Counted from the first letter of the stretch, positions 18,344 through 30,535 are shown. The stretch is 64,000 bases of DNA from Pseudomonas fluorescens (GCF_003732425.1 NZ_MOBX01000001.1:25402-89401); one strand, 5' to 3'. Translations and numbers: made by a program. The notes: generated by a model not told the origin, from the letters alone.

Positions 18344-18848
18344 GAACGGCTTCTCCGGTTTTTTTACTTTTGAACATATCCAGTGCCAGCATCACCGCGC
18401 CAACGGTGATAGCGCTGTCGGCGAAGTTGAACGCCGGGAAGTACCAGCGGTTCTGCCAGTGCACCAGAATGAAATCGATCACATGGCCCAGGGCAATGCG
18501 GTCATACAGATTGCCCAGTGCACCGCCCAGCACCAGCGCCAAAGCGACAGCCAACCAGGTTTCATTGCGGCCCAGGCGCTTGAGCCAGACCACCAGCACC
18601 GCACTGACCACTATCGCGATCAGGGCGAACAGCCAGCGCTGCCAGCCGGAGCTGTCAGCGAGGAAGCTGAACGCAGCGCCGGTGTTGTAGGCCAGGGTCC
18701 AGCTGAAGTAATCGGGAATGATCACGATCTGCTGGAACATTTCGAGCTTGCCTTCGAAGTAAAACTTGCTGGCCTGGTCGATGACCAGAACCAGCAAACT
18801 CAACCAGAGCCAGCTCAACCGTCCAAAACGGCCAACGGCGTTAGGCAT
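18336..18848 (-). CDS. lspA: Lipoprotein signal peptidase II
   Basis: An inner-membrane aspartyl protease that cleaves prolipoprotein signal peptides after diacylglyceryl modification. 170 residues with four membrane helices. Catalytic aspartates are D125 in HVIDFI and D144 in FNFADSA; the conserved NTGAAF and GNLYDR blocks are present. Start at ATG 18848, overlapping the ileS stop by eight bases; a start at 18863 is possible but less likely. Confidence 0.96.
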   Translation of the reverse strand: MPNAVGRFGRLSWLWLSLLVLVIDQASKFYFEGKLEMFQQIVIIPDYFSWTLAYNTGAAFSFLADSSGWQRWLFALIAIVVSAVLVVWLKRLGRNETWLAVALALVLGGALGNLYDRIALGHVIDFILVHWQNRWYFPAFNFADSAITVGAVMLALDMFKSKKTGEAVHD

Positions 18849-21672
18849 AGTGACGAACCTCACCCGCGCCGCTGATGTTGTCGACGCAACGACCGCAGAT
18901 TTCCGGATGTTCCGGGTTCACGCCGACGTCTTCACGGCAGTGCCAGCAACGGGCGCACTTCGGGAAGGCCGATTTGACGATTTTCAGCTTCAGGCCGCTG
19001 ACTTCGGTGACGACCGCGTCTGCCGGTGCTTGAACGAAAGGTGCCACGCTGGCGGTCGAAGTGATCAGGACAAAACGCAGTTCGTTGCTCAGCTTGGCCA
19101 GGTCGGCGCTCAGCGCGTCTTCGGCGTACAGCGTCACTTCGGCTTGCAGGTTGCCACCGACGGCTTTGGCCGCGCGCTGGATTTCCATTTCTTTGTTGAC
19201 CGCTACCTTGACCGCCATTACGCGCTCCCAGTAGTCGCGGCCCAGTTCAACGTCGGCCGGCAGTTCGGTCAGACCTTCGTACCAGGTGTTGAGCATCACC
19301 GATTCGTTACGCTCGCCCGGCAGGTATTCCCACAGCTCATCGGCAGTGAAGGCGAGGATCGGCGCGATCCAGCGCACCAACGCTTCGGAGATGTGAAACA
19401 ACGCGGTTTGCGCCGAACGGCGGGCCTTGCTGTTGGCGCCAGTGGTGTACTGACGGTCCTTGATGATGTCGAGGTAGAAACCACCCAGCTCCTGCACGCA
19501 GAAGTTGTGGATCTTCGAGTAGACGTTCCAGAAACGGTATTCGCCGTAGTGCTCTTGCAGCTCGCGTTGCAGCAGCAAGGTGCGGTCGACCGCCCAACGA
19601 TCCAGCGCGAGCATTTCTTCGGCCGGCAGGATGTCGGTGGCCGGGTTGAAACCGGTCAGGTTCGAGAGCAGGAAACGTGCGGTGTTACGAATGCGACGAT
19701 AGGCGTCCGCACTGCGCTGCAGGATCTGGTCGGAAACCGCCATCTCACCGGAGTAGTCGGTCGAAGCCACCCACAGACGCATGATGTCGGCGCCCAGGGT
19801 GTCGTTGACTTTCTGCGGCGCGATCACGTTACCCAGCGATTTGGACATCTTGCGACCGGCTTCGTCGACGGTAAAACCGTGGGTCAGCAGTTCGCGGTAC
19901 GGCGCGTGGTTGTCGATGGCGCAACCGGTCAGCAGCGACGAGTGGAACCAGCCACGGTGCTGGTCGGAACCTTCCAGGTACAGATCGGCACGCGGGCCGC
20001 TCTCGTGACCCATCGGGTGCGAACCGCGCAGGACGTGCCAGTGCGTGGTGCCCGAATCGAACCAGACGTCGAGGGTGTCGCTGATCTTGTCGTACAGCGG
20101 CGCTTCGTCGCCGAGCAGTTCGGCGGCGTCCATCTTGAACCAGGCTTCAATGCCTTCGACTTCAACGCGCTTGGCGACTTCTTCCATCAGCTCGACGGTG
20201 CGTGGGTGCAGCTCGCCGCTTTCCTTGTTGAGGAAGAACGGGATCGGCACGCCCCAGTTGCGCTGACGGGAGATGCACCAGTCCGGACGGTTGGCAATCA
20301 TCGAGTGCAGCCGCGCCTGGCCCCAGGCCGGCACGAACTTGGTGTCTTCGATGGCTTTGAGCGAGCGCACACGCAGGGTGTCGCCGCTGGTTGGCTCTTT
20401 GTCCATGCCGATGAACCACTGCGCGGTGGCGCGGTAGATCAGCGGAGTCTTGTGACGCCAGCAGTGCATGTAGCTGTGTTCGATGACGGTGGTGTGCATC
20501 AGCGCACCGACTTCGGTCAGCTTGTCGACGATCGCCGGATTGGCCTTCCAGATGAACTGGCCGCCGAAGAATTCCAGCGACGGCACGTACACGCCGTTGC
20601 TCTGTACCGGGTTAAGAATGTCATCGTTGACCATGCCGTATTTCTTGCAGGTCACGAAGTCGTCCACGCCATAGGCCGGAGCGGAGTGAACCACGCCAGT
20701 GCCAGCGCCCAGTTCGACGTAGTCGGCCAGGTACACTGGCGACAGACGGTCGTAGAACGGGTGACGGAAGTTGATCAGTTCCAGTTGTTTACCGGTGGTG
20801 GTCGCGATGACCGAGCCTTCAACGCCATAGCGCGCCAGGCAGGCTTCGACCAGTTCTTCAGCCAGCACCAGCAGCTTGTCGCCGATGTCGACCAGGGCGT
20901 AGTTGAATTCCGGGTGAACGTTCAGCGCCTGGTTGGCCGGGATGGTCCACGGGGTGGTGGTCCAGATCACGATCGACGCCGGCTTGCTCAACGACGGCAG
21001 GCCAAACGCGGCAGCCAGTTGGGCTTCGTCAGCGATCGGGAAAGCCACGTCGATGGTCGAAGACTTCTTGTTCTCGTACTCGACTTCCGCTTCAGCCAGG
21101 GCCGAACCGCAATCGAAGCACCAGTTCACCGGCTTGAGGCCCTTGAACACGAAACCGCCCTTGACGATTTCGGCGAGGGCGCGGATTTCACCGGCCTCGT
21201 TCTTGAAATCCATAGTCTTGTACGGGTTGGCGAAGTCGCCCAGCACGCCGAGACGGATGAACTCGGACTTCTGCCCTTCGATCTGCTCGGTGGCGTAGGC
21301 ACGGCACAGCTCGCGGGTCTTGTCCGCGCCCAGATTTTTGCCGTGGGTCACTTCAACCTTGTGCTCGATCGGCAGGCCGTGGCAGTCCCAACCCGGAACG
21401 TACGGCGCGTCGAAACCCGACAGGGTTTTCGAGCGGATGATCATGTCCTTGAGAATCTTGTTCAGTGCGTGACCGATGTGGATCGTGCCGTTGGCATACG
21501 GAGGGCCGTCATGCAGAACGAACTTCGGACGATCCTTGCCAATCTCGCGCAACTTTCCGTACAGGCCAATACTGTCCCAGCGCTGCAGGATCTGCGGTTC
21601 GCGCTGTGGCAGGCCGGCCTTCATTGGGAAGGCGGTGTCCGGAAGGTTTAGCGTGGCTTTATAGTCGGTCAT
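18841..21672 (-). CDS. ileS: Isoleucyl-tRNA synthetase
   Basis: 943 residues, class I synthetase that charges tRNA-Ile. The HIGH motif appears as HIGHALNK after GPPYANG, the KMSKS loop as RKMSKSLGN, and the CP1 editing domain lies between them with WTTTPWT. The C-terminal zinc ribbon uses CARCWHC and CGRC. It precedes lspA with an overlap and follows ribF at 13 bases, the conserved order in proteobacteria. No T-box or leader peptide is visible. Confidence 0.98.
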   Translation of the reverse strand: MTDYKATLNLPDTAFPMKAGLPQREPQILQRWDSIGLYGKLREIGKDRPKFVLHDGPPYANGTIHIGHALNKILKDMIIRSKTLSGFDAPYVPGWDCHGLPIEHKVEVTHGKNLGADKTRELCRAYATEQIEGQKSEFIRLGVLGDFANPYKTMDFKNEAGEIRALAEIVKGGFVFKGLKPVNWCFDCGSALAEAEVEYENKKSSTIDVAFPIADEAQLAAAFGLPSLSKPASIVIWTTTPWTIPANQALNVHPEFNYALVDIGDKLLVLAEELVEACLARYGVEGSVIATTTGKQLELINFRHPFYDRLSPVYLADYVELGAGTGVVHSAPAYGVDDFVTCKKYGMVNDDILNPVQSNGVYVPSLEFFGGQFIWKANPAIVDKLTEVGALMHTTVIEHSYMHCWRHKTPLIYRATAQWFIGMDKEPTSGDTLRVRSLKAIEDTKFVPAWGQARLHSMIANRPDWCISRQRNWGVPIPFFLNKESGELHPRTVELMEEVAKRVEVEGIEAWFKMDAAELLGDEAPLYDKISDTLDVWFDSGTTHWHVLRGSHPMGHESGPRADLYLEGSDQHRGWFHSSLLTGCAIDNHAPYRELLTHGFTVDEAGRKMSKSLGNVIAPQKVNDTLGADIMRLWVASTDYSGEMAVSDQILQRSADAYRRIRNTARFLLSNLTGFNPATDILPAEEMLALDRWAVDRTLLLQRELQEHYGEYRFWNVYSKIHNFCVQELGGFYLDIIKDRQYTTGANSKARRSAQTALFHISEALVRWIAPILAFTADELWEYLPGERNESVMLNTWYEGLTELPADVELGRDYWERVMAVKVAVNKEMEIQRAAKAVGGNLQAEVTLYAEDALSADLAKLSNELRFVLITSTASVAPFVQAPADAVVTEVSGLKLKIVKSAFPKCARCWHCREDVGVNPEHPEICGRCVDNISGAGEVRHYA

Positions 21673-21685
21673 TTAAGGCTCTTCA

Positions 21686-22624
21686 TTAGCGATGGGCGCT
21701 AGGTGCGGCTAGTGCACGGGCGGTGGCGACATCCGCATTGATCGCCGTTTTCAATGCCTCCAGGGAGGCGAAGCGCTGCTCTTCACGCAGCTTTTGGTGG
21801 AAAACCACCGTCAAACGCCGGTCATACAGATCGCCGGCAAAATCTAGAAGATGGACTTCAAGGTGGGCCTTGCCATCACCTTGTACCGTGGGCCGCACGC
21901 CGATATTGGCGACACCGGGCCAGGTCTTGCAGTCGATATCGACATCCACCAGGTACACCCCGGTGAACGGCACGCGACGACGCTTGAGTTGAATGTTGGC
22001 AGTGGGCGTACCCAGTTGCCGGGCCAGTTTCTGGCCATGCAGCACGCGACCGGCAATGCGGTACGGGCGACCGAGCAAACGTTCGGCCAGAGCAAAATCG
22101 GCGGCGGCCAACGCGTTGCGCACTTGCGTGCTGCTGACGCGAATGCCGTCCAGCTCGACGGTCTGCGCCGCTTCGACGGTAAAACCGTGAACCTGCCCGG
22201 CTTGCAGCAAGAAATCGAAATCGCCGAGACGGTCGCAACCGAAGCGGAAATCGTCACCGACTTCCAGATGCTGCACACCGAGGCCATCGACGAGGATGGT
22301 GTCGACGAACTCACTGGCGCTGAGTTTGCTCAGACGCTGGTTGAAGGCCAGGCACAACACCCGGTCAACGCCTTCGGCGGCCAGCAGTTGCAGCTTGTCG
22401 CGCAACCGGGCCAGACGTGCCGGCGCGGTCTCGGGGGCAAAGAATTCCCGTGGCTGCGGTTCGAAAATCACCACGCAGCTGGGTACGCCCAACTCGAGCG
22501 CACGCTCACGCAGTCGGGCCAGGATAGCCTGGTGACCACGGTGAACACCGTCAAAGTTGCCAATAGTGGCGACGCAGCCCCGATGCTGGGGGCGCAAGTT
22601 GTGGAGGCCTCGAACCAGCTGCAT
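21686..22624 (-). CDS. ribF: Bifunctional riboflavin kinase / FAD synthetase
   Basis: Makes FMN and FAD from riboflavin. 312 residues from the preferred ATG 22624 (MQLVRGLHNL); an ATG at 22642 would add six residues. The N-terminal adenylyltransferase domain has ATIGNFDGVHRGHQ and the ISSTxVR-type block VSSTQVRNAL. The C-terminal kinase domain has GRVLHGQKLARQLGTPTAN. It lies just upstream of ileS. Confidence 0.96.
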   Translation of the reverse strand: MQLVRGLHNLRPQHRGCVATIGNFDGVHRGHQAILARLRERALELGVPSCVVIFEPQPREFFAPETAPARLARLRDKLQLLAAEGVDRVLCLAFNQRLSKLSASEFVDTILVDGLGVQHLEVGDDFRFGCDRLGDFDFLLQAGQVHGFTVEAAQTVELDGIRVSSTQVRNALAAADFALAERLLGRPYRIAGRVLHGQKLARQLGTPTANIQLKRRRVPFTGVYLVDVDIDCKTWPGVANIGVRPTVQGDGKAHLEVHLLDFAGDLYDRRLTVVFHQKLREEQRFASLEALKTAINADVATARALAAPSAHR

Positions 22625-22753
22625 AACGCGCTTCTTGCTCATAAAGTGGTCGATTATAACCACACCCGACGGTCGACGACAGGCAACACCGTAACGCAAA
22701 GTGAACGAGCCGACAAAACTGCCGACCCGCGCCTGTTTGTAAAGGGTAAAACC

Positions 22754-24292
22754 TTAGCTCAAGGCCTTGCGATTGAAGTCGCGCAAACGGAAACCGAGCA
22801 GCAGCAACATACCGAAATAGGCGACCACGCCCGCCGCGACCAATGCGCCCAGACGCAGGAAGCGCTCAAGCATATGCCCTTGATCCCATGGCGGCATGAA
22901 ATGCATGCCAAGCAGCAGAACTGCCGACATCACCGCCACCGCAACCACCAGTTTGAAGCCGAACTTGGCCCAGCCCGGTTGCGGCTGATACATCTGCTGT
23001 TTGCGCAGTTGATAGAACAACAGCGCGGCGTTCAGGCAGGCACCCGCGCTGATCGCCAAGGCCAGCCCCGCGTGGGCCAACGGGCCAATCAGCACCAGGT
23101 TGAACAACTGAGTGACCACCAGGGTGAAGATTGCGATTTTTACCGGGGTACGAATGTTCTGTTGCGCGTAGAAGCCCGGCGCCAACACTTTGATCACGAT
23201 AATGCCGAGCAGACCGACAGAATAGGCAATCAGTGCGCGCTGGGTCATTTCGGCGTCGAAGCCACTGAATTGACCGTACTGGAACAACGAAACGGTCAGC
23301 GGTTCGGCGAGAATCCCCAGTGCCAGCGCACACGGCAGCACCAGCACGAAGCACAGGCGCAGGCCCCAATCGAGAATTCGCGAATATTCGTGGCGATCCT
23401 TGCTCGCGTAAGTTTTCGCCAGCGTCGGCAGCAGGATTGTGCCCAGCGCCACACCCAGTACGCCGGATGGCAGCTCCATCAGGCGATCGGCGTAATACAT
23501 CCACGACACCGAACCCGCGACCAGAAACGAGGCGAAGATGGTGTTGATGATCAGCGAGATCTGGCTGACCGAGACACCGAGAATCGCCGGCAGCATCTGT
23601 TTCATTACGCGCCAGACGCCGGTGTCGCGCAGATTCAAGCGCGGCAGCACCAGCATGCCGATTTTCTTCAGGTGCGGCAGTTGATAGAGCAACTGCGCCA
23701 GACCACCGACCAAGACCGCCCAGCCCAGCGCCATCACCGGTGGATCGAAGTACGGCGTGAGGAACAGCGAAAACACAATCATGCTGACGTTGAGCAACGT
23801 CGGCACAAAGGCCGGCACCGAGAAACGGTTCCAGGTATTGAGGATCGCCCCGGCCAGCGATGACAGGGAGATCAGCAATATATAAGGGAAGGTCACCCGC
23901 AACAGATCAGAAGTGAGCTGGAATTTTTCCGGTGTATCGGTAAAGCCCGGAGCCGTGGCCCAGATTACCCAGGGCGCAGCGATCATGCCCAGCGCCGTCA
24001 CTACCGCCAATACCAGCGTCAGCAGGCCTGAAACATAAGCAATGAAGGTACGGGTCGCCTCTTCGCCCTGCTGGCTTTTGTATTCAGCGAGAATCGGCAC
24101 GAAGGCCTGAGAGAACGCACCCTCGGCGAAGATACGCCGCAGCAGATTGGGCAGTTTGAAGGCAATAAAGAAGGCATCCGTCGCCATCCCGGCGCCGAAT
24201 GTACGGGCAATCAGCGTGTCACGAACAAAGCCCAGAATCCGGGAAAGCATCGTGATAGAGCTGACGGCGGCCAACGATTTGAGCAGATTCAT
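22754..24292 (-). CDS. murJ: Lipid II flippase MurJ (MviN)
   Basis: A 512-residue polytopic membrane protein of the MOP superfamily, with about 14 helices, which moves lipid II across the inner membrane for peptidoglycan synthesis. Family blocks seen include [40 protein letters not shown] and [15 protein letters not shown]. The N-terminal arginines known to be essential in E. coli MurJ are in place. It is divergent from rpsT, as in other gammaproteobacteria. Confidence 0.97.
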   Translation of the reverse strand: MNLLKSLAAVSSITMLSRILGFVRDTLIARTFGAGMATDAFFIAFKLPNLLRRIFAEGAFSQAFVPILAEYKSQQGEEATRTFIAYVSGLLTLVLAVVTALGMIAAPWVIWATAPGFTDTPEKFQLTSDLLRVTFPYILLISLSSLAGAILNTWNRFSVPAFVPTLLNVSMIVFSLFLTPYFDPPVMALGWAVLVGGLAQLLYQLPHLKKIGMLVLPRLNLRDTGVWRVMKQMLPAILGVSVSQISLIINTIFASFLVAGSVSWMYYADRLMELPSGVLGVALGTILLPTLAKTYASKDRHEYSRILDWGLRLCFVLVLPCALALGILAEPLTVSLFQYGQFSGFDAEMTQRALIAYSVGLLGIIVIKVLAPGFYAQQNIRTPVKIAIFTLVVTQLFNLVLIGPLAHAGLALAISAGACLNAALLFYQLRKQQMYQPQPGWAKFGFKLVVAVAVMSAVLLLGMHFMPPWDQGHMLERFLRLGALVAAGVVAYFGMLLLLGFRLRDFNRKALS

Positions 24293-24462
24293 TGAGGGAA
24301 TTTGTGCCTGTCGATAAACAGCAGGCGAACAAAGCGCCTACTTGTGCGATACTCCGCGCCGCAGCAGCACAGAGCCAAAGCTCGCGAGTTTACAGGTCAA
24401 GCGCCGGAAATAAATATCCCGCCTCTTTATACCTACCACTTAGCGGAACGTTTCAAGTGCCC

Positions 24463-24491
24463 TTGACAAGACTTCAACTCATCGGCATGAT
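24463..24491 (+). promoter_or_regulatory. sigma-70 promoter of rpsT
   Basis: A perfect -35 TTGACA (24463-24468) is followed after 17 bases by CATGAT (24486-24491). The predicted leader is about 45-50 bases and leads to the GAGGAG ribosome site. The remaining part of 24293-24462 shows no gene. Confidence 0.75.
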
Positions 24492-24544
24492 TCGCGGCCT
24501 ATTTTGTTTGCTATTTCCTAAAAAGTCTTTCGAGGAGCTCGACG

Positions 24545-24817
24545 GTGGCCAACTCACCTTCCGCCAAAAAACGTGCAAAACAGGCTGAGAAGCGTCGCAG
24601 CCACAACGCCAGCCTGCGTTCCATGGTTCGCACCTACATCAAGAATGTAGTTAAAGCCATCGACGCAAAAGACGCTGAAAAAGCTCAAGCTGCATACGTT
24701 CTGGCTGTGCCAGTTATCGACCGTATGGCCGATAAAGGCATCATCCACAAGAACAAGGCTGCTCGCCATAAGAGCCGTCTGAATGGCCACGTCAAAGCGC
24801 TGAAAGAAGCCGCTTAA
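24545..24817 (+). CDS. rpsT: 30S ribosomal protein S20
   Basis: 90 residues, basic, three-helix S20 fold ([17 protein letters not shown] start). It binds 16S rRNA early in 30S assembly. Translation begins at a GTG codon at 24545 behind GAGGAG; E. coli rpsT uses UUG, and a weak start codon is part of S20 autoregulation there. It has its own promoter and strong terminator, so it is monocistronic. Confidence 0.98.
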   Translation: MANSPSAKKRAKQAEKRRSHNASLRSMVRTYIKNVVKAIDAKDAEKAQAAYVLAVPVIDRMADKGIIHKNKAARHKSRLNGHVKALKEAA

Positions 24818-24831
24818 TCGACGTAGTCATT

Positions 24832-24859
24832 AAAAAACCGACCTTAGGGTCGGTTTTTT
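24832..24859 (+). terminator. terminator of rpsT
   Basis: A 12-bp perfect stem AAAAAACCGACC/GGTCGGTTTTTT around loop TTAG; the T-run is part of the stem, so it could also act on the opposite strand. Confidence 0.93.
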
Positions 24860-24892
24860 ATTGCCTGCGATTTAGCAATCCAGCGCAAAAAA

Positions 24893-24982
24893 TGTAGGAG
24901 TGAGCCTGCTCGCGATGGCGGAGTGTCAGTCGGTGCATATATTGACTGACACTCCGCCATCGCGAGCAGGCTCACCCCTACA
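24893..24982. repeat. REP pair (BIME) between rpsT and the creA-like gene
   Basis: Inverted copies of GAGCCTGCTCGCGATGGCGG at each end extend into the spacer (GGAGTGTCAGTC versus GACTGACACTCC), so nearly the whole 90 bases can fold into one long hairpin. It lies between convergent genes. Confidence 0.93.
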
Positions 24983-24997
24983 GTTGGTTTTGCGGTG

Positions 24998-25465
24998 TTA
25001 TTGCTGGACCGGGACCCACGGCAGGATAGGAATCGCGGTCACGGCATTCTGCGGACTGCCTTCGATCAAGCGATCGCTGTAAACCAGATACACCAGCGTA
25101 TTGCGCTTCTTGTCGAGGAAACGCACCACCTGCATGGTTTTGAATACCAGCGAAGTGCGCTCCTTGAACACCTCATCGCCGTCCTTCAGATCACCCTTGA
25201 ACTTGATCGGGCCGACCTGACGACAAGCGATCGACGCTTCTGCGCGATCTTCAGCCAGACCCAGACCACCCTTCACGCCGCCCGTCTTGGCGCGCGACAG
25301 GTAGCAGGTCACCCCCTCAACTTTCGGATCATCGAAAGCCTCGACCACAATGCGGTCGTTCGGGCCGACAAACTTGAACACCGTCGACACCTGACCGATT
25401 TCCTCGGCCGAGGCCAGCAATGGCATCGCCATCAGCAAGCCCAACAATCCTTTCGCTAAACGCAT
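24998..25465 (-). CDS. creA: CreA-family periplasmic protein
   Basis: 155 residues with a signal peptide (about 1-20, LLASA). It matches the CreA family by the conserved segments [30 protein letters not shown] and CRQVGPI. Function is unknown; despite the name, no link to the CreBC system exists here. It lies 10 bases after proB on the same strand and may be co-transcribed. Confidence 0.88.
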   Translation of the reverse strand: MRLAKGLLGLLMAMPLLASAEEIGQVSTVFKFVGPNDRIVVEAFDDPKVEGVTCYLSRAKTGGVKGGLGLAEDRAEASIACRQVGPIKFKGDLKDGDEVFKERTSLVFKTMQVVRFLDKKRNTLVYLVYSDRLIEGSPQNAVTAIPILPWVPVQQ

Positions 25466-25475
25466 CGAATTTTCC

Positions 25476-26594
25476 TTAGACCAGAATCAGGTTGTCACGG
25501 TGGACCAGCTCAGGCTCCGCCATGTAACCGAGCAAACCGACAATCGCATCCGACGACTGACCGATGATTTTTTGTGCTTCCAGCGCACTGTAGTTGGCCA
25601 GGCCACGGGCAATCTCGCGACCATCGGGCGCCACACAGACGACCATCTCGCCGCGACGGAAACTGCCCTGCACCAACTTCACACCCACCGGCAGCAGGCT
25701 TTTATTGCCCTGCGACAGCGCCGACACCGCGCCATCATCCAGCACCAGCGTGCCGCGCGTTTGCAGATGCCCGGCCAGCCACTGCTTGCGCGCTGCAAGC
25801 ATGCCGCGCTCAGGCGACAGCAAGGTACCAATGCGCTCGCCCGCTTTCAGGCGGTCAAGCACGCGCTCTAGACGCCCACCAACAATGATGGTGTGCGCAC
25901 CGGAACGCGCAGCCAGTCGCGCCGCTCGCAACTTGGTCTGCATGCCGCCACGCCCCAGCGCACCGCCCGTACCGCCCGCTACCGCATCGAGGCTCGGATC
26001 ATCGGCGCGCGCTTCGTAAATCAGCTGCGCCTCGGGATTGTTGCGCGGATCAGCATCGAACATGCCGTCGCGATCAGTCAGGATCACCAGCAGATCCGCT
26101 TCGACCAGGTTAGCCACCAGCGCCGCCAGGGTGTCGTTATCGCCGAAACGGATTTCGTCAGTGACCACGGTGTCGTTTTCGTTGATCACCGGGATGACCT
26201 TCAGCTCGACCAATGCACGCAGGGTGCTGCGAGCGTTCAGGTAGCGCTTGCGATCGGACAGGTCGTCGTGAGTCAGGAGAATCTGCGCAGTGTGCCGGCC
26301 ATGCTCGGCGAAGCTCGATTCCCACGCCTGCACCAGACCCATCTGACCAATCGCAGCGGCCGCCTGGAGCTCGTGCATCGCACTGGGTCGTGCGGTCCAG
26401 CCCAAACGGCTCATGCCGGCCGCCACCGCCCCGGAGGACACCAGCACCAACTCGACACCAGCCTCATGCAAGGCCACCATCTGTTCGACCCAGACACTCA
26501 TTGCCGCGCGATCCAGCCCTTTGCCATCAGCTGTCAGCAAAGCGCTGCCGATCTTCACGACCCAACGCTGCGCACCTGTCACCTTGCTCCGCAT
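25476..26594 (-). CDS. proB: Glutamate 5-kinase
   Basis: First enzyme of proline synthesis (glutamate to glutamyl-5-phosphate). 372 residues: an amino-acid kinase domain ([57 protein letters not shown]) and a C-terminal PUA domain (about 280-372). Two adjacent ATGs (26597, 26594) and an upstream TTG (26603) share one ribosome site AAGG; I chose 26594 by the usual N-terminus [11 protein letters not shown]. It follows obgE after a terminator-like hairpin. The proline-feedback region is present. Confidence 0.97.
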   Translation of the reverse strand: MRSKVTGAQRWVVKIGSALLTADGKGLDRAAMSVWVEQMVALHEAGVELVLVSSGAVAAGMSRLGWTARPSAMHELQAAAAIGQMGLVQAWESSFAEHGRHTAQILLTHDDLSDRKRYLNARSTLRALVELKVIPVINENDTVVTDEIRFGDNDTLAALVANLVEADLLVILTDRDGMFDADPRNNPEAQLIYEARADDPSLDAVAGGTGGALGRGGMQTKLRAARLAARSGAHTIIVGGRLERVLDRLKAGERIGTLLSPERGMLAARKQWLAGHLQTRGTLVLDDGAVSALSQGNKSLLPVGVKLVQGSFRRGEMVVCVAPDGREIARGLANYSALEAQKIIGQSSDAIVGLLGYMAEPELVHRDNLILV

Positions 26595-26672
26595 CATCTT
26601 CAACCTTAGCTTGAGGGCGGCGCGACCCAGCGCCGCCCATGACGTTATTTGTGACTTGCGATTTCCAGATAC

Positions 26673-26698
26673 TAAAACGCCGCTCGATTGAGCGGCGC
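26673..26698 (-). terminator. terminator between obgE and proB
   Basis: On the minus strand an 8-bp stem CGCCGCTC/GAGCGGCG with loop AATC is followed by TTTT. It lies about 115 bases beyond the obgE stop. Confidence 0.7.
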
Positions 26699-26777
26699 CT
26701 TAGAAAAACGGCTTGCAGCGATGATAACACCGCCCTGAGATGAAGACTCAGCACACACCAGCGATCTTCTAAAGGTC

Positions 26778-26806
26778 AAAAGATCGCAGCCTGCGGCAGC
26801 TCCTAC
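26778..26806. repeat. single REP, family AGATCGCAGCCTGCGGCAGC
   Basis: One copy of the second repeat family (AAAAGATCGCAGCCTGCGGC then AGCTCCTAC) lies just after the obgE stop. The palindromic core is GCAGCCTGCGGCAGC-like with the GTAGGAGCTGCCG arm. Confidence 0.85.
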
Positions 26807-26814
26807 CCAACGAA

Positions 26815-28077
<1,263 letters not shown>

Positions 28078-28187
28078 TCAAGACATAAGACTCTTGCAAA
28101 AATGAGCGCAGCGACCCCAAAACACGACACGTATCGCACGCCGACAGCCCATACAAACAGTTTTGCAAGAGACTCACCCCACAAACG

Positions 28188-28213
28188 AAAAAGCCCCGTC
28201 GCAAGACAGGGCT
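28188..28213 (-). terminator. terminator after rpmA
   Basis: On the minus strand the stem AGCCCTGTC/GACGGGGCT (one G-T pair) with loop TTGC is followed by TTTTT. It lies 19 bases after the rpmA stop and separates rplU-rpmA from obgE. Confidence 0.85.
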
Positions 28214-28231
28214 CTTCCAGCGATCTCGCGA

Positions 28232-28489
28232 TTAAGCCGCGATTACGCTCACGTAACGGCGGTTGAAAGCGCCTTTTACTTCAAACTTGATCACGCCTTC
28301 GATTTTCGCGAAGAGGGTGTGATCTTTACCCATGCCAACGCCGTAGCCAGCGTGGAATTGGGTGCCGCGCTGACGCACGATGATGTTGCCGGCCTTGATG
28401 ACCTGGCCGCCATACATCTTCACGCCAAGGCGTTTGGCTTCTGAGTCGCGACCGTTACGGGTACTACCACCAGCTTTTTTGTGTGCCAT
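28232..28489 (-). CDS. rpmA: 50S ribosomal protein L27
   Basis: 85 residues, [20 protein letters not shown] start and the [11 protein letters not shown] core typical of L27, whose N-terminal tail reaches the peptidyl transferase centre. There is no N-terminal pre-sequence of the Firmicutes type. It is 34 bases downstream of rplU in the same operon. Confidence 0.98.
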   Translation of the reverse strand: MAHKKAGGSTRNGRDSEAKRLGVKMYGGQVIKAGNIIVRQRGTQFHAGYGVGMGKDHTLFAKIEGVIKFEVKGAFNRRYVSVIAA

Positions 28490-28523
28490 GAGTCAATTCT
28501 CCTAGTGAGGAATTAGGCTGAAA

Positions 28524-28838
28524 TTAAGCCTGAATACCGGTGATTTTGATCTCGGTGTACCACTGGCGGTGGCCCATACGCTTCATGTGGTGCTTACGAC
28601 GACGGAACTTGATGATGCGGACTTTATCGTGACGACCTTGGGAGATCACTTCAGCCACAACGGTAGCGCCAGCAACAACTGGAGCGCCGATATTCACGTC
28701 GTCGCCATTGGCAACCAACAGAACGCGATCAAAGGTAACGGATTCGCCAGTGGCGACTTCCAGTTTTTCGATCTTCAGGTATTCACCTGGGGCGACTTTG
28801 TACTGCTTGCCGCCAGTAACGATTACTGCATAAGACAT
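28524..28838 (-). CDS. rplU: 50S ribosomal protein L21
   Basis: 104 residues ([15 protein letters not shown] to the C-terminal [17 protein letters not shown]), a normal L21. The start is ATG 28838 behind GGAGAA. An upstream in-frame extension to 28928 has no support. First gene of the rplU-rpmA operon, divergent from ispB. Confidence 0.98.
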   Translation of the reverse strand: MSYAVIVTGGKQYKVAPGEYLKIEKLEVATGESVTFDRVLLVANGDDVNIGAPVVAGATVVAEVISQGRHDKVRIIKFRRRKHHMKRMGHRQWYTEIKITGIQA

Positions 28839-28969
28839 GGTATTTCTCCGATAATCCTGCTCACCCAGCTCTTTATAAGAAGAGGTATTGGCTGGCATGG
28901 CTGCATAAGGCTGGAAGGCCCGTTGCAATTGCGTAAGGCAGGTGCTGCCCAGGAAGTTCAGGGTGCGCG

Positions 28970-28998
28970 ATTGTACGCAAGCCGCAGCAGGCTTGCAA
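28970..28998 (-). promoter_or_regulatory. sigma-70 promoter of rplU-rpmA
   Basis: On the minus strand TTGCAA (28993-28998), a 17-base spacer, then TACAAT (28970-28975) followed by the GC-rich discriminator CGCGC. The leader to rplU is about 125 bases. Confidence 0.8.
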
Positions 28999-29016
28999 GT
29001 AGCCGTCTATCGCGCC

Positions 29017-29045
29017 TTGACAGGTCTGGACGGGGGTCCTAGCAT
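29017..29045 (+). promoter_or_regulatory. sigma-70 promoter of ispB
   Basis: A perfect -35 TTGACA (29017-29022), a 17-base spacer, then TAGCAT (29040-29045). It is divergent from the rplU promoter, with the two -35 boxes 18 bases apart. Confidence 0.7.
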
Positions 29046-29077
29046 GCCGCGCAACCCTTCTGGAGCGACTCTCGCTG

Positions 29078-30046
29078 ATGCAACCCCAAGCTTTCTACCG
29101 CGCGGTGGCGGACGATTTTAGCGCCGTCGACGGCATCATCAAGAAGCAGCTGACTTCCCGAGTACCGCTGGTATCGAAAATCGGCGATTACATCACCTCG
29201 GCCGGCGGCAAACGTCTGCGTCCTTTATTAGTGTTGCTGTGTGGCAAAGCCCTGGGTCGCGAAGGCGACGACATGCGTCTGCTGGCCGCCACCATCGAAT
29301 TCCTGCATACCGCCACCCTGCTGCATGACGACGTGGTCGACATGTCCGGCATGCGCCGTGGCCGTTCGACCGCCAACGCCATGTGGGGCAACGCCCCGAG
29401 CGTGCTGGTCGGCGATTTCCTGTACTCGCGCTCGTTCGAAATGATGGTTGAACTGGGCTCGATGCCGGTGATGAAGATCCTGTCCCAGGCCACGCGCATC
29501 ATCGCTGAAGGCGAAGTACTGCAACTGTCCAAGGTGCGCGACGCCAGCACCACCGAAGAAACCTATATGGAAGTCATCCGCGGCAAGACCGCGATGCTCT
29601 TCGAAGCTTCGACCCATAGTGCTGCTGCCCTGGCTGGTGCGACTGCCGAGCAGAGCGAAGCCCTGCGCACGTTTGGTGATCACCTCGGTGTGGCGTTCCA
29701 ACTGGTCGACGACTTGCTCGACTACAAGGGCGATGCGGAAACCCTGGGCAAGAACGTCGGTGACGATCTGGCCGAAGGCAAACCGACTCTGCCGCTGATC
29801 TACACCATGCGCGAAGGTACGGCTGAACAGGCTGCCCTGGTGCGCCAGGCGATCCAGAAGGGCGGGATCGAAGACCTGGAAAGCATCCGCATTGCTGTGG
29901 AAGCTTCTGGTTCGCTGGAATACACCGCACAACTGGCCCGTGATTACGTGGCCCGTGCGATCAAGTGCCTCGATGCACTGCCGGCCAGTGAATACCGTGA
30001 TGCACTGGTTGAACTGAGTGAGTTTGCGGTAGCCCGCACGCACTGA
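29078..30046 (+). CDS. ispB: Polyprenyl (octa/nonaprenyl) diphosphate synthase
   Basis: Builds the ubiquinone side chain by adding IPP units to a starter prenyl diphosphate. 322 residues, with first aspartate-rich motif DDVVD after LLHD, second DDLLDY after FQLV, and the GGKRLRP block. Pseudomonads make mainly ubiquinone-9, so a nonaprenyl (solanesyl) product is likely. Divergent from rplU, as in E. coli. Confidence 0.96.
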   Translation: MQPQAFYRAVADDFSAVDGIIKKQLTSRVPLVSKIGDYITSAGGKRLRPLLVLLCGKALGREGDDMRLLAATIEFLHTATLLHDDVVDMSGMRRGRSTANAMWGNAPSVLVGDFLYSRSFEMMVELGSMPVMKILSQATRIIAEGEVLQLSKVRDASTTEETYMEVIRGKTAMLFEASTHSAAALAGATAEQSEALRTFGDHLGVAFQLVDDLLDYKGDAETLGKNVGDDLAEGKPTLPLIYTMREGTAEQAALVRQAIQKGGIEDLESIRIAVEASGSLEYTAQLARDYVARAIKCLDALPASEYRDALVELSEFAVARTH

Positions 30047-30060
30047 TATCGCTGAAGCAA

Positions 30061-30120
30061 GATCAAAAGATCGCAGCCTTCGGCAGCTCCTACAGGGGTT
30101 GTCGACGCTGCGATCTTTTG
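30061..30120. repeat. REP of the GATCGCAGCC family, one complete and one truncated inverted copy
   Basis: A complete copy at 30066-30094 is followed by the inverse arm GCTGCGATCTTTTG at 30107-30120. It lies downstream of ispB. Confidence 0.85.
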
Positions 30121-30123
30121 CTT

Positions 30124-30154
30124 TTGACTGCCTGAAAAGCTAAAACCCTATACA
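30124..30154 (+). promoter_or_regulatory. possible promoter of the yjdM-like gene
   Basis: TTGACT (30124-30129) and TATACA (30149-30154) are 19 bases apart, one to two more than ideal. The -10 also reads TATACAAT in extended form. Confidence 0.4.
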
Positions 30155-30193
30155 ATGTGCGACTTTTAGCGATCCACACTCCAAGGAGCCTTA

Positions 30194-30535
30194 GTGAGCA
30201 CGTTGCCACCCTGCCCGAAATGCAATTCCGAATACACCTACGAAGATGGCACCCAACTGGTATGCCCAGAGTGCGCCCACGAGTGGTCCGCCAACGGCGA
30301 AGCCGAAGTGGCGTCCGATGATGCCGTGAAGAAAGATTCGGTTGGCAACGTCCTGCAGGACGGCGACACCATCACCGTGATCAAGGATCTGAAGGTCAAA
30401 GGCACGTCGCTGGTGGTCAAGGTCGGCACCAAGGTCAAGAACATCCGCCTGTGCGATGGCGACCACGACATCGACTGCAAGATCGACGGCATCGGCCCGA
30501 TGAAGCTCAAATCCGAGTTCGTCAGAAAAGTCTGA
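30194..30535 (+). CDS. yjdM: Zinc-ribbon protein of the YjdM (PhnA) family
   Basis: 113 residues. The N-terminal zinc ribbon has CPKC and CPEC, and the C-terminal PhnA-type domain reads [15 protein letters not shown] to KSEFVRKV. The historic name PhnA (phosphonoacetate hydrolase) is not supported for this family, whose function remains unclear. It starts with GTG at 30194 behind AAGGAG. Confidence 0.93.
   Translation: MSTLPPCPKCNSEYTYEDGTQLVCPECAHEWSANGEAEVASDDAVKKDSVGNVLQDGDTITVIKDLKVKGTSLVVKVGTKVKNIRLCDGDHDIDCKIDGIGPMKLKSEFVRKV

Noticed and set aside
18766..21651. 961-codon open frame opposite ileS
   Set aside because: Antisense shadow of ileS with no recognisable domain; the same applies to long frames opposite morA, murJ/ribF, cstA, ettA and the LonH-like gene.
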